Below the pieces are notes generated by a model. That model worked only from the letters and a program-made list of their open reading frames with translations. It ran no database searches and was not told the DNA's origin. From CALKYB01 sp964510575 (lineage in GTDB: Bacteria > Bdellovibrionota_C > UBA2361 > SZUA-149 > CALKYB01), in NCBI GenBank assembly GCA_964510575.1, contig CAZECN010000041.1, positions 1 to 20,503 on the forward strand: a DNA stretch of 20,503 bases. The letters run 5' to 3'. This document shows, piece by piece, positions 1 through 7,391 of the stretch; positions within the stretch are counted from its first letter, which is position 1; the number at the start of each line of letters is the position of its first letter. The translations under genes were made by a program, and so were the position numbers.

Positions 1-55
1 GCTGCACTTCAGCCCCGGTTCCAGAGGCTATTGCCATGGGAACAAATCCCAGTGC
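1..55. repeat. Terminal direct repeat (assembly overlap), left copy
   Basis: Identical to 20449-20503. It lies inside czcA and has no repeat-like biology. An exact 55-base overlap is the usual sign of a circular molecule assembled with k = 55. Confidence 0.95.
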
Positions 56-3000
56 AGCTACCAGAGCTGTCATTAGTACAGGTCGAAGTCTGGACAACGC
101 TCCTTCCATAACAGCATTCTCGGCACTAGCACCTTCATCTTTAAGCTGATTAATACGGGAGACCATCACCAAACCATTTAGGACTGCAATTCCGGAGAGA
201 GCAATAAAGCCAACAGCTGCTGAGATTGAAAATGGAATTCCTCGTAACCAAAGAGCAAAAATACCCCCTGTTAAAGCCAAGGGAACACCAGTAAAGACCA
301 CAAGTGCTTCACGCACAGAACCTAAAGCGGTAAAAAGAAGAAGCAATATAAGTAAAAAACATATTGGCACCACCACGGAAAGGCGCTTTTTTGCCTCTAC
401 AAGGTTTTCAAACTGCCCTCCCCAGGCAAGCCATGAACCCGGAGGCAATTTCACCTCTGCCTCTACTTTCTGCTGAGCCTCCTCTACGAAACCTCCAAGA
501 TCACGTCCCCTGATGTTCGCCTGTACAACTATTCGACGTTTCCCGTTTTCCCTACTAATCTGATTAGGGCCTTCCTTGATCCTAAGTGTGGCAATTGATT
601 TGAGGGGTATATAGGATGGTGCGGTGCTGACCTCTAAATACTCTGTCTTGAAAACTTCAGCCTCACCAGAGTCAGTTCTTTTATGCCCTCCCCCTAAAAT
701 AGGAATTGGTAATGCTTCTAGAGAATCTATGTCTTTTCTAACAGAATCCGCTAGCCGCACCACCAAACTGAAACGACGATCTCCCTGAAAGATAAAGCCG
801 GCACTCTGCCCTCCTATTGCCGCTGAGATCTCTTGATGAACATCTAGAGCGTCAATTCCAAGACGAGAGATCTGCTCTCTGTCAATATCAATATCAAGAG
901 TTGGAAGACCGGTTACCTGCTCAACCTTTACATCAGCTGCTCCTGGGATATCCTTTAGAATTCTTGAAATTGAGTTAGCCACTGGAAGAATTTTTTCAAA
1001 CTCCTCCCCAAACACTTTTACTGCAACATCTCCCCTCACCCCTGAAATAAGCTCGTTAAACCGCATCTGAATTGGTTGGGTAAACTCATAATTATTCCCT
1101 GGAAGTTTCATAACTTCTTCCTGGATCTCTTCGACTAACTCTAGCTTTGTCTTGGAAGGGTTAGGCCAACTTTCTCTTGGTTTTAGTATCACAAAGGTAT
1201 CTGACACATTGGGAGGCATTGGATCAGAGGCAACTTCAGCCGTTCCGGTTTTAGAAAATACTACTTTGATTTCTGAAAACTTTTGTAAGGCCTCTTCAAC
1301 CTCAAACTGCATTTTCTGAGATTGCGAAAGAGAAGTACTTGGTATTCTCATCGCATGCATCGCAATATCTCCCTCGTCCAATGCAGGTACAAACACCTGC
1401 CCTAGATTAAAGAAAACAAAAATCGACACTAGAAATGGTAGAATCGCAATTGAGATAACCAACTTCGGATACTTCACTGCCCAGTTAAGCCCGCGCTGGT
1501 ATCTACGCTTTAAAAAAAGTATCAAAAAATTCTCTCTATCTCTGATATTTCCAGTCAGAAAAATAGCGGCCATTGCCGGTGTGAAGAGCACATATATGAG
1601 AAAGGCTGAGGCTAGGGCGAAAATAACGGTTATCGCCATTGGCTGAAACATTTTCCCTTCGACGCCAGTTAGAAATAAAATAGGAATATAAACTGTAATA
1701 ATTATTGCCTGACCGAATACAGAAGGTTGTATCATCTCCTTCGTTGCAACCAGGATTTCCTGAAGCCTCTCCTTTAAGTTAAGGACTCTTCCGACTGCTT
1801 CCTGTTTCTTGGAAATTCTACTCACGCAGTTTTCCATTATTATCACTGCCCCATCAACGATTAGTCCAAAATCAATCGCTCCAAGGCTCATTAAGTTGCC
1901 GCTTATTTTGGTTTGAACCATCCCAGTGACTGTCATCAACATCGAGAGAGGTATAGCCAGGGCCGTGATCAGGGCAGCGCGAAAATTTCCGAGAAAAACA
2001 AACAAAACTACGATTACCAAAACGGCGGCTTCAAACAGATTTTTGCTAACAGTAGATATCGTTGCATCCACTAGCTTCGTTCTATTTAAAACGGGGTTAG
2101 CAATAATTCCAGGAGGTAGCGCTCTGTTTATTTCTTCCAGTTTTTCGTGAACTGCAGCGGCAACAGTTCTACTATTCTCCCCGATTAGCATCAGTGCTGT
2201 GCCTACAACAGCTTCTTCCCCTCCAGTACTAGCTGAGCCGGTGCGAAGTTCCTTCCCTATATGAACCTTGCCAATTTGTTTGATACGAATTGGGATGCCT
2301 TTTCGCTCTCCTATAACTACCGAAGAAATATCTTCTATAGTTGCTAAGCGACTCTCCCCCCGGACTACATAGTACTCTCCCCTATTCTCAATATAGCCAG
2401 CGCCAGTGCTAATATTGTTTCTCTCAAGGGCCTCTATTAGGTTATTAAAACTCAATCCAAATGCTAGAAGCTTCTGTGGGTCAGGCTCAACCGTGAATTG
2501 TTTAAGATACCCCCCGATTGAATCTACCCCGGCAACACCTTTGACCATTGCTAGTTGAGGCCTGATTATCCAATCTTGCACCTCTCTTAAGTAGGCTGCC
2601 AACTCCACCTCGGAACTTAGTAGGTTTCCTTCCGAGGTAAGATATTTACCGCCTGGCTGCCAACCTGGTTTGCCCGGGTCCACCTCTTTTTTTGTATCGG
2701 AGTATTCAACTACCCACATGTACACTTCGCCCAGACCGGTGGAGATTGGTCCCAAACCGGGCTCGGCTTCCCGTGGAAGAATTTCTTTCGCCTGAAGTAG
2801 GCGTTCTCCAACCTGTTGCCTGGCAAAATATATGTCTGTTTCGTCACTGAATACTGCTGTTACCTGAGAAAAGCCGTTTCTTGAAATTGAACGCGTATAA
2901 TCTAAGCCCGGAATACCCGCTAGAGCTGTCTCAACTGGAAATGTAATTCGCTTCTCAATATCAGTTGGTGCAAACGCAGGATAAACTGTGTTTATTTGCA

Positions 3001-3139
3001 CTTGATTATTAGTAATGTCAGGTACGGCATCTATTGGGAGCTGAGTGAACGAGTATAAACCAAGAATCGCCAACATCGAGGTAACAAGCACCACGAAGAA
3101 TCGATGCTTTATTGAAAACTGTACAATTGGGTTAAGCAT
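1..3139 (-). CDS. czcA: CzcA-type heavy-metal RND efflux pump, N-terminal 1046 codons (continues across contig join)
   Basis: Inner-membrane proton-driven RND transporter of the heavy-metal efflux (HME) family, the energised part of a CzcCBA tripartite pump that expels divalent cations from cytoplasm or periplasm. The start is ATG at 3137-3139 (protein begins MLNPIVQFSIKHRF, the usual RND N-terminal amphipathic helix and first membrane segment). The proton-relay motif in the fourth membrane helix reads DFGLIVDGAVIIMEN from residue 423; D423, D429 and E436 match the spacing of CzcA D402, D408 and E415. This form is typical of Zn/Co/Cd/Ni pumps rather than Cu/Ag CusA pumps. The frame is open to base 1 and resumes at 20448 on the circle, ending at 20315; total 3273 nt, 1090 residues, close to family length. 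It is the last gene of czcI-like/czcC/czcB/czcA, 18 nt after czcB. Substrate is inferred from the motif class, not proven. Confidence 0.95.
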   Translation of the reverse strand, partial: MLNPIVQFSIKHRFFVVLVTSMLAILGLYSFTQLPIDAVPDITNNQVQINTVYPAFAPTDIEKRITFPVETALAGIPGLDYTRSISRNGFSQVTAVFSDETDIYFARQQVGERLLQAKEILPREAEPGLGPISTGLGEVYMWVVEYSDTKKEVDPGKPGWQPGGKYLTSEGNLLSSEVELAAYLREVQDWIIRPQLAMVKGVAGVDSIGGYLKQFTVEPDPQKLLAFGLSFNNLIEALERNNISTGAGYIENRGEYYVVRGESRLATIEDISSVVIGERKGIPIRIKQIGKVHIGKELRTGSASTGGEEAVVGTALMLIGENSRTVAAAVHEKLEEINRALPPGIIANPVLNRTKLVDATISTVSKNLFEAAVLVIVVLFVFLGNFRAALITALAIPLSMLMTVTGMVQTKISGNLMSLGAIDFGLIVDGAVIIMENCVSRISKKQEAVGRVLNLKERLQEILVATKEMIQPSVFGQAIIITVYIPILFLTGVEGKMFQPMAITVIFALASAFLIYVLFTPAMAAIFLTGNIRDRENFLILFLKRRYQRGLNWAVKYPKLVISIAILPFLVSIFVFFNLGQVFVPALDEGDIAMHAMRIPSTSLSQSQKMQFEVEEALQKFSEIKVVFSKTGTAEVASDPMPPNVSDTFVILKPRESWPNPSKTKLELVEEIQEEVMKLPGNNYEFTQPIQMRFNELISGVRGDVAVKVFGEEFEKILPVANSISRILKDIPGAADVKVEQVTGLPTLDIDIDREQISRLGIDALDVHQEISAAIGGQSAGFIFQGDRRFSLVVRLADSVRKDIDSLEALPIPILGGGHKRTDSGEAEVFKTEYLEVSTAPSYIPLKSIATLRIKEGPNQISRENGKRRIVVQANIRGRDLGGFVEEAQQKVEAEVKLPPGSWLAWGGQFENLVEAKKRLSVVVPICFLLILLLLFTALGSVREALVVFTGVPLALTGGIFALWLRGIPFSISAAVGFIALSGIAVLNGLVMVSRINQLKDEGASAENAVMEGALSRLRPVLMTALVAALGFVPMAIASGTGAEVQ

Positions 3140-3157
3140 GGAGTTTCTCTCTATAGT

Positions 3158-4207
3158 CTAGTGCGCGTGCTCTGCCTCGGACTTCCCAATCTCTGCCTTT
3201 ATGAGAAAGGTATTGCCTGAAGCGTACTTTTCACCAGCATTTACTCCTTGCAATATTTCAACCATTTCCTTATTACGTTTACCGGTGATAATCCGTCTCT
3301 CTTCGAACTTCTCCCCACTCCAAACAAAGATTACTTCATTTCCATCTAGTCTTTGTATGGCACTTGCATCCACAGCCACCTTTGCACTTATTGATTCTAC
3401 TACCACCAGAGCACTAGCAAATGCTCCGGGATGAAGCTGGTTTTGCTCGTTAGCAAGAACAGCTCTGATAAACTTGGACTGCGTGTGTTCATCAACAACT
3501 CGGGAAACAAAAGAAATGTTGGAGCGAATAGGGGTTTCAATGGATTTCACGTTTACAAAAACGGGCAATCCCTCTTTGACGCTAGAAAAATCCTCAGAGA
3601 ATACATAAAACTCCCCCCAAACCGTGCTCAGGTCCGCTATTACAAAAATATCTTCCGACACAGAAGCATATTCACCCTCTGTTGAATGACGTTTTATAAC
3701 AACTCCATTAATTGGAGAGCGCACTTGGTAAGGATTTAGGGATTTATTACTTTCAATTACAGCCAGCACATCTCCCTTTTTAACTTCTTCACCCAGGTGC
3801 TTTGTTGCTTTACGAATAACTCCTGGAAAGCGGGGAATGATATGAGCAACATTAGGTTCATAGGAGACAATCTTTCCAGATAGCTCAACTCCTAGGGATA
3901 GTTCAGCGGAACTTGCTGTTTTTATGGAAATCCCTGATTCCCTAATTAACTCAGAGGTCCACTCCACTGGTGAGCTTTCCTCATGCCCATGCCCATCATC
4001 GTCTTGCCCGTGGTCGTCATGATCCTCATGGTCGTAATGACCCTCGTGGTCTTTGTGCTCGTCATTATGGCCATGATGTGAAGCGTGCTCATCGCCCTCC
4101 TTGTGATCATGATGATCGTGCTCTTGCGCTAAGACTACCCCTTGAGAAAGCCCGTAAATCAAAGCAGTGGACAATGTCCAGTAAGTAAAACTTTTCACTA
4201 ATTTCAT
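3158..4207 (-). CDS. czcB: CzcB-type periplasmic adaptor (membrane fusion protein) with His-rich N-terminus
   Basis: 349-residue periplasmic adaptor linking the RND pump to the outer-membrane channel. A signal peptide (about residues 1-27, ending VLAQ) is followed by an exceptionally His/Asp/Glu-rich stretch (about 29-79), a probable metal-binding tail. The barrel-sandwich/lipoyl-like domain follows, with the family signatures VIESNKSLNPYQVRSPINGV and IADLSTVWGEFYVF, then beta-barrel and C-terminal membrane-proximal segments. It ends EIGKSEAEHAH, again with His. The start overlaps the czcC stop in an ATGA (4204-4207), which implies translational coupling. His-rich N-termini are known in CzcB- and SilB-type adaptors; chelation of Zn or a similar cation in the periplasm is inferred. 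Confidence 0.93.
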   Translation of the reverse strand: MKLVKSFTYWTLSTALIYGLSQGVVLAQEHDHHDHKEGDEHASHHGHNDEHKDHEGHYDHEDHDDHGQDDDGHGHEESSPVEWTSELIRESGISIKTASSAELSLGVELSGKIVSYEPNVAHIIPRFPGVIRKATKHLGEEVKKGDVLAVIESNKSLNPYQVRSPINGVVIKRHSTEGEYASVSEDIFVIADLSTVWGEFYVFSEDFSSVKEGLPVFVNVKSIETPIRSNISFVSRVVDEHTQSKFIRAVLANEQNQLHPGAFASALVVVESISAKVAVDASAIQRLDGNEVIFVWSGEKFEERRIITGKRNKEMVEILQGVNAGEKYASGNTFLIKAEIGKSEAEHAH

Positions 4208-5460
4208 AATTCTTCCCCTAAAAGTAAAACTAGTTCACTTCGAGCCTCAAAAGTGCGCACCCAGAGCTCCAATAGCTCTTCATTGGCGGAGTCTAGTTCC
4301 TTGAAGGCTTGCCAAAGTTGAAGCACAGAACCTTGTCCAGCATTGAACTGATTTTCTGCTGCAGAAAGTGCTTCCCGAAATAAAGGTAAAACATTTTGTT
4401 CATAACTTTCGGCCTGTCTGGTTGAAATAACAGCTCGCCTACGAACGCCTTCTAGCTGTGATGTAAAGACATCCCCTTGTAGATACTGCCTTCTTAATCT
4501 CAACCCCCTCTCCCTTGTTTTACTTCGAGCTATTTCGTCTTCGTTACCGTTAAAGAAGGGAAGTTCAACTGAGACCCCAACTCCAAGAAAATTTTCCTGA
4601 TCGTCCGTATGTTCGTAAAGTATCTTAGGAGTAAAGCCTGGAATAGAATCTTGCTTCGCAAGCAAACCTTGCTTCTGAGCGATTTGCTCCAATAATTCAA
4701 GCCTACTGGCGATGCCAAGTGGGTTTTGTTTACTAGTTTTTTCAGCCTCCTCAAGAGAAGGTAGAGGTAAGTTCTTTGGGCGCTTAAGGTCTACATTTCG
4801 AACATCAAAGGCGGTAAGTCTACTCAGCTCAGCTTCAGCCTGGGCCACATCAGCCTCTAGTCCAAGAGAGACTGTTTTTAGTCTCGCAGCCGCAGCTTGA
4901 AAAAGCTTAACTTCACTTTTCCCCAAAACCCCCTTTTGTCTGGCCCTTTGTACGAGCCTTTTCTTCTCCTTAGCCACCTCTTGCATTGAAGAGATGAACT
5001 TTTTCCTCTCTTTACTTGCCCAGAGCCGGACATATTGGAGGAAAAAAGTTTGGCTAAATTCTAAAAGACTAGCTTTTTGTTTCTGCGTAGCTGCCTTTTC
5101 AGATAAATCTCTTAAGGCCTCCCTATCCCCGAAGTCACTCAAACGCAGGGGTTGAGATAAAGAAATGGTATACTCGCTTCCCCCTCTCTCATCAGGGTAT
5201 GATTTTGGGAAAAGAACTTCAGCTTCGAACTCAGGGTTTTGCATCAACGAATTTTCCCTGGCCTGACCCAAGGTCTCGGCTAAATCAGCCTGTAATGATG
5301 CCACTACTGGACTATTTGCAAAGGCATGGGCCCTGAGTTGTTCGAAACTAATCTCTCTGGTGTAGGGAGATTGCTCAGCAGCTAATTGAGTGGGCAAGGC
5401 TACAGAAAAAAAGAATGTAACTAAGCTAAGGCAATGTTTAATGAAGATACGGTTAAACAT
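4204..5460 (-). CDS. czcC: CzcC-type outer-membrane factor (TolC family)
   Basis: 418-residue outer-membrane efflux channel. A signal peptide covers about residues 1-28 (ending LAAEQ). The rest is two TolC-type repeats with long coiled-coil hairpins, for example a helix rich in Lys/Arg/Glu at about 155-210 and the second hairpin near the C-terminus. TolC-family hallmarks include FANSPVVASLQADLAETLGQ near the N-terminus and FNAGQGSVLQLWQAFKELDS near the C-terminus, as in the CzcC subgroup. It is the first structural gene of the efflux operon after the czcI-like gene (102 nt gap) and overlaps czcB by 4 nt. With CzcB and CzcA it would complete an envelope-spanning metal pump. The length matches the family. 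Confidence 0.92.
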   Translation of the reverse strand: MFNRIFIKHCLSLVTFFFSVALPTQLAAEQSPYTREISFEQLRAHAFANSPVVASLQADLAETLGQARENSLMQNPEFEAEVLFPKSYPDERGGSEYTISLSQPLRLSDFGDREALRDLSEKAATQKQKASLLEFSQTFFLQYVRLWASKERKKFISSMQEVAKEKKRLVQRARQKGVLGKSEVKLFQAAAARLKTVSLGLEADVAQAEAELSRLTAFDVRNVDLKRPKNLPLPSLEEAEKTSKQNPLGIASRLELLEQIAQKQGLLAKQDSIPGFTPKILYEHTDDQENFLGVGVSVELPFFNGNEDEIARSKTRERGLRLRRQYLQGDVFTSQLEGVRRRAVISTRQAESYEQNVLPLFREALSAAENQFNAGQGSVLQLWQAFKELDSANEELLELWVRTFEARSELVLLLGEEL

Positions 5461-5562
5461 ATTGGTTTCTTTGATAAATGTTGAAAATTTTATTGCTAAA
5501 CCCCAAGGCCAATCACAGAGACGGCCAACAGATTGGTCTATTAAAAGAATAGGAAGGGGTGA

Positions 5563-6009
5563 TCAGACGATCAGTCTAACGGAGGCAAGTAACACTAAGT
5601 ATGATTTACTATTTCCAGGGGGAGCATTGGCCCAACCAATACTTCTAAGAAAGGCAAAACTAATACCTTCAAATATAGGCACCGGGGCAACACGAAAGGG
5701 TTTTTCAAACTCAAATGATGATAAGGAAGCGAAAAAAGAACCTGTTTGATCCTTATCTATCTCGTGATCCGTGTCATGGTGTTCCTCCTCTGGCTCACTA
5801 TCTGAAACCAAAGCAGTCTTGGTAGTCGTGGAAGTTTCTAGTACATGCTTGGCCACAAAGTGATGGTCGTCATGTGTTTCGCAAGAAACTATTTCGTGCT
5901 CACCACAATCGCTTAAGGCAAAGACTAGCTGAGCAGGTAGGATAGCACTAAGGCTAAGGAGGAGTGCGATACACCTCTTAAATCCCTTATTGTCAGCAAA
6001 ATTTATCAT
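5563..6009 (-). CDS. CzcI-like small secreted acidic/His-containing protein
   Basis: 148-residue protein with an N-terminal signal peptide (hydrophobic about residues 12-31, cut after LVFA). The mature part has two Cys (CGEHEIVSC), a His/Asp/Glu patch (THDDHH, then EEEHHDTDHEIDKD) and a more conserved-looking tail FRVAPVPIFEGISFAFL. Position directly upstream of czcC, size, secretion and metal-binding composition resemble CzcI, the small periplasmic protein at the head of the Cupriavidus czc operon and thought to affect induction. I recognise no domain, so CzcI-like is a context call. It could be another periplasmic metal chaperone. A plausible promoter lies just upstream, making it the first gene of the czc operon. 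Confidence 0.6.
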   Translation of the reverse strand: MINFADNKGFKRCIALLLSLSAILPAQLVFALSDCGEHEIVSCETHDDHHFVAKHVLETSTTTKTALVSDSEPEEEHHDTDHEIDKDQTGSFFASLSSFEFEKPFRVAPVPIFEGISFAFLRSIGWANAPPGNSKSYLVLLASVRLIV

Positions 6010-6061
6010 CTTTCCAAGTCTAGTGTTTTATCGCGCCCCTACCCTATCACAGTCGGCCCCT

Positions 6062-6089
6062 AGTATAAAGATGCTCAAATTGAGCTCAA
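6062..6089 (-). promoter_or_regulatory. Candidate promoter of the czc operon with palindromic -35 region
   Basis: On the minus strand TTGAGC (6084-6089), a 16-bp spacer and TATACT (6062-6067) form a good sigma70-like promoter, placing the transcript start about 45 nt before the czcI-like ATG. The -35 lies in a perfect palindrome TTGAGCTCAA (6080-6089), and TTGAGC recurs inside the spacer. A repressor or activator site here is inferred. Confidence 0.5.
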
Positions 6090-6167
6090 AGTCTCATCAA
6101 AACTGGTTCAGGAGAAAAACCCCCTCCAGCCCCAGCTTCTTCAACATAGCTCCGGGCAAAAGTAGAA

Positions 6168-6182
6168 TAAGACTCCGTCTTA
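6168..6182 (-). terminator. Weak hairpin at the end of the toxin-antitoxin operon
   Basis: Inverted repeat TAAGAC-tcc-GTCTTA overlaps the stop codon of the second antitoxin. On the minus strand it is followed by TTCTACTTTTG, a poor but possible U-rich tail. The stem is short, so termination is uncertain. Confidence 0.3.
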
Positions 6183-6482
6183 AGCCGCCTCCTCCCCTTC
6201 CATCTTAGAGGTAAGCTCAAGCTTCAAACCAAGGGCTTCGATAATCGAAGAGATACTTGAAAAAGTGGGATTCCCTTCATTTGAAAGCATTCGGTAGAGA
6301 GCCTCCCGGGTAAGGTTAGTTTCTTCAGCTAATTTAGCCATTCCTCCCCTTGCCTTTGCTACATCTCGAAGAGCAACAAGAAAAACTTCCGGCCCCTCTT
6401 CAAGGCAATCTGAGAGATAATTAAATTCTTGCTCTCGCGTAAGAAGTTGCTCAGAAATAAAGTCCTCTAAATAACGATTCAT
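6180..6482 (-). CDS. XRE-family antitoxin, 'addiction module antidote' (TIGR02684-like), second antitoxin
   Basis: 100-residue DNA-binding protein of the probable addiction-module antidote type. The family-like core LEEGPEVFLVALRDVAKARG is followed by the helix-turn-helix GMAKLAEETNLTREALYRML and the tail NPTFSSISSIIEALGLKLEL. A Shine-Dalgarno TAGGAG sits 6 nt before the ATG. It follows the first antitoxin gene by 8 nt and closes the operon. In this family the HTH protein normally binds a RelE/ParE-like toxin and represses its own promoter. Here it is a second antitoxin-type gene behind a single toxin, so which of the two neutralises the toxin is not clear from sequence. Confidence 0.8.
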   Translation of the reverse strand: MNRYLEDFISEQLLTREQEFNYLSDCLEEGPEVFLVALRDVAKARGGMAKLAEETNLTREALYRMLSNEGNPTFSSISSIIEALGLKLELTSKMEGEEAA

Positions 6483-6490
6483 AGTGACTC

Positions 6491-6823
6491 CTAAGCAGCC
6501 TCAAGCTCATCATCTGAAACAAAGTCTATCACCACTCTTTTGTTAAGTGCCTTTGCAATCTTCCTTAGCATTGCAAGTGAGTGTCCTTCATAGTCAGCAT
6601 CCTCAAGCCTGGAAATTGCTGACGGCTGAGTTCCTATTAGGTTGGCTAACGCTTTCTGAGTCAGGCCAGCTTCCTCTCTAAGTTGAAAAATTTTTCTCGC
6701 AACCTCATCATTAAACTCAATTTCTTCCAGTAGAGCTTCGGCCTCTGCGTCCCCTTTGACGTAGCGGTTTTTTAGAATTTTAACCGCGTCGGTTGTACCT
6801 TTCTTTTTCTTCTTTTCACTCAT
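6491..6823 (-). CDS. XRE-family (HigA-like) antitoxin, first antitoxin
   Basis: 110 residues from the ATG at 6821-6823, which I prefer over an upstream in-frame ATG at 6868 inside the toxin gene: it begins 4 nt after the toxin stop with GAGG at suitable distance (MSEKKKKKGTTDAVKIL). The N-terminus is Lys-rich; an acidic helix AEALLEEIEFNDEVARKIF leads into a classic HTH, LTQKALANLIGTQPSAISRL, and a short tail KRVVIDFVSDDELEAA. This is the layout of HigA-type antitoxins encoded downstream of a HigB/Gp49-type toxin. Expected roles are toxin neutralisation and operon autorepression. Gene order toxin-then-antitoxin is the higBA order. Confidence 0.82.
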   Translation of the reverse strand: MSEKKKKKGTTDAVKILKNRYVKGDAEAEALLEEIEFNDEVARKIFQLREEAGLTQKALANLIGTQPSAISRLEDADYEGHSLAMLRKIAKALNKRVVIDFVSDDELEAA

Positions 6824-6827
6824 TAGA

Positions 6828-7193
6828 CTAATCCTCTTGGTAACTATGCCCCTCAGGGTCAGATTCAAATCTGTTTTTTCTCTCCAGAGCCAGGTCTATT
6901 TCTTTTGGAGGGACAATCCTCTCTTTGGTTAGACCGTGAGAAATAACTACTGCTTTATTTCCGTAAAAAAAATAAAGCATTCTGTAGTTAACTCCACTTA
7001 GCCCAACCCTTAGCTCGTAAATGCCATCTCTTAATAAATCCGCTTCAGGCCTTCTAAGCTCATGACCCAACTCCCCTAGCCTTTCGATTCTTTTAAGACA
7101 TTTCAGCCGAGCCTTTTTGGTCTGGCCATCTAGCCACTCAAGAAGCGGAGCCTCTCCATTTTCCTGAAATAAGATGACTTCTGTCTTAGGCAT
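6828..7193 (-). CDS. RelE/ParE-superfamily toxin, Gp49-like (HigB type)
   Basis: 121-residue toxin of the phage-derived Gp49-like (PF05973) branch of the RelE superfamily, commonly a ribosome-dependent mRNA interferase. The sequence is highly typical: PLLEWLDGQTKKARLKCLKRI, then LGHELRRPEADLLRDGIYEL, RVGLSGVNYRMLYFFYGNKA and the C-terminal HGLTKERIVPPKEIDLAL. Full family length and intact. It heads a three-gene operon with two XRE proteins. No Shine-Dalgarno sequence is visible before the ATG, and a -10-like TACAAT ends only 8 nt upstream, so the mRNA may be nearly leaderless. The likely job is plasmid stabilisation through post-segregational killing; a defence role is also possible given the neighbouring SIR2 module. 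Confidence 0.87.
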   Translation of the reverse strand: MPKTEVILFQENGEAPLLEWLDGQTKKARLKCLKRIERLGELGHELRRPEADLLRDGIYELRVGLSGVNYRMLYFFYGNKAVVISHGLTKERIVPPKEIDLALERKNRFESDPEGHSYQED

Positions 7194-7201
7194 TATGATT
7201 C

Positions 7202-7235
7202 ATTGTAGCATATCATAGCTTCACAAATTTGTGAA
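7202..7235 (-). promoter_or_regulatory. Toxin-antitoxin operator palindrome and candidate promoter
   Basis: A perfect 16-bp palindrome TTCACAAATTTGTGAA occupies 7220-7235. On the minus strand -10 candidates are TATGCT (7205-7210; TTCACA at 17 bp as -35) and the overlapping TACAAT (7202-7207). The palindrome would sit on the promoter, as expected for autorepression by an XRE antitoxin. The choice of promoter elements is uncertain. Confidence 0.55.
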
Positions 7236-7391
7236 TTATGTATTTTAAGCAAGTTTAAACTATTAGAAATACTATATTATATCTGTTCTATCTTTTCTCT
7301 ACTAGACCATCTTCGCTGGTTTTTAGAAGATAAAGTAACGTATGGCCCATATGAATTACCAACGTCTTAAATATTCCAGTGCACTAAAAGT

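Noticed and set aside
1..55. The terminal repeat as a biological direct repeat or attachment site
   Set aside because: It lies in the middle of the czcA coding frame and closes that frame exactly when merged, so it is an assembly overlap.
3201..4188. Three plus-strand frames opposite czcB
   Set aside because: They are antisense to a clear CzcB. The third, rich in His/Arg/Asp, merely mirrors the His-rich coding run.
5390..5749. Plus-strand open frame opposite the czcI-like gene and czcC start
   Set aside because: Its translation has no recognisable features and it overlaps two well-supported minus-strand genes; the minus-strand frame has a signal peptide, a promoter and operon context.
6824..6868. 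N-terminal 15-residue extension of the first antitoxin from an upstream ATG
   Set aside because: It would start inside the toxin gene without a ribosome site, while the ATG at 6823 has GAGG and standard operon spacing.
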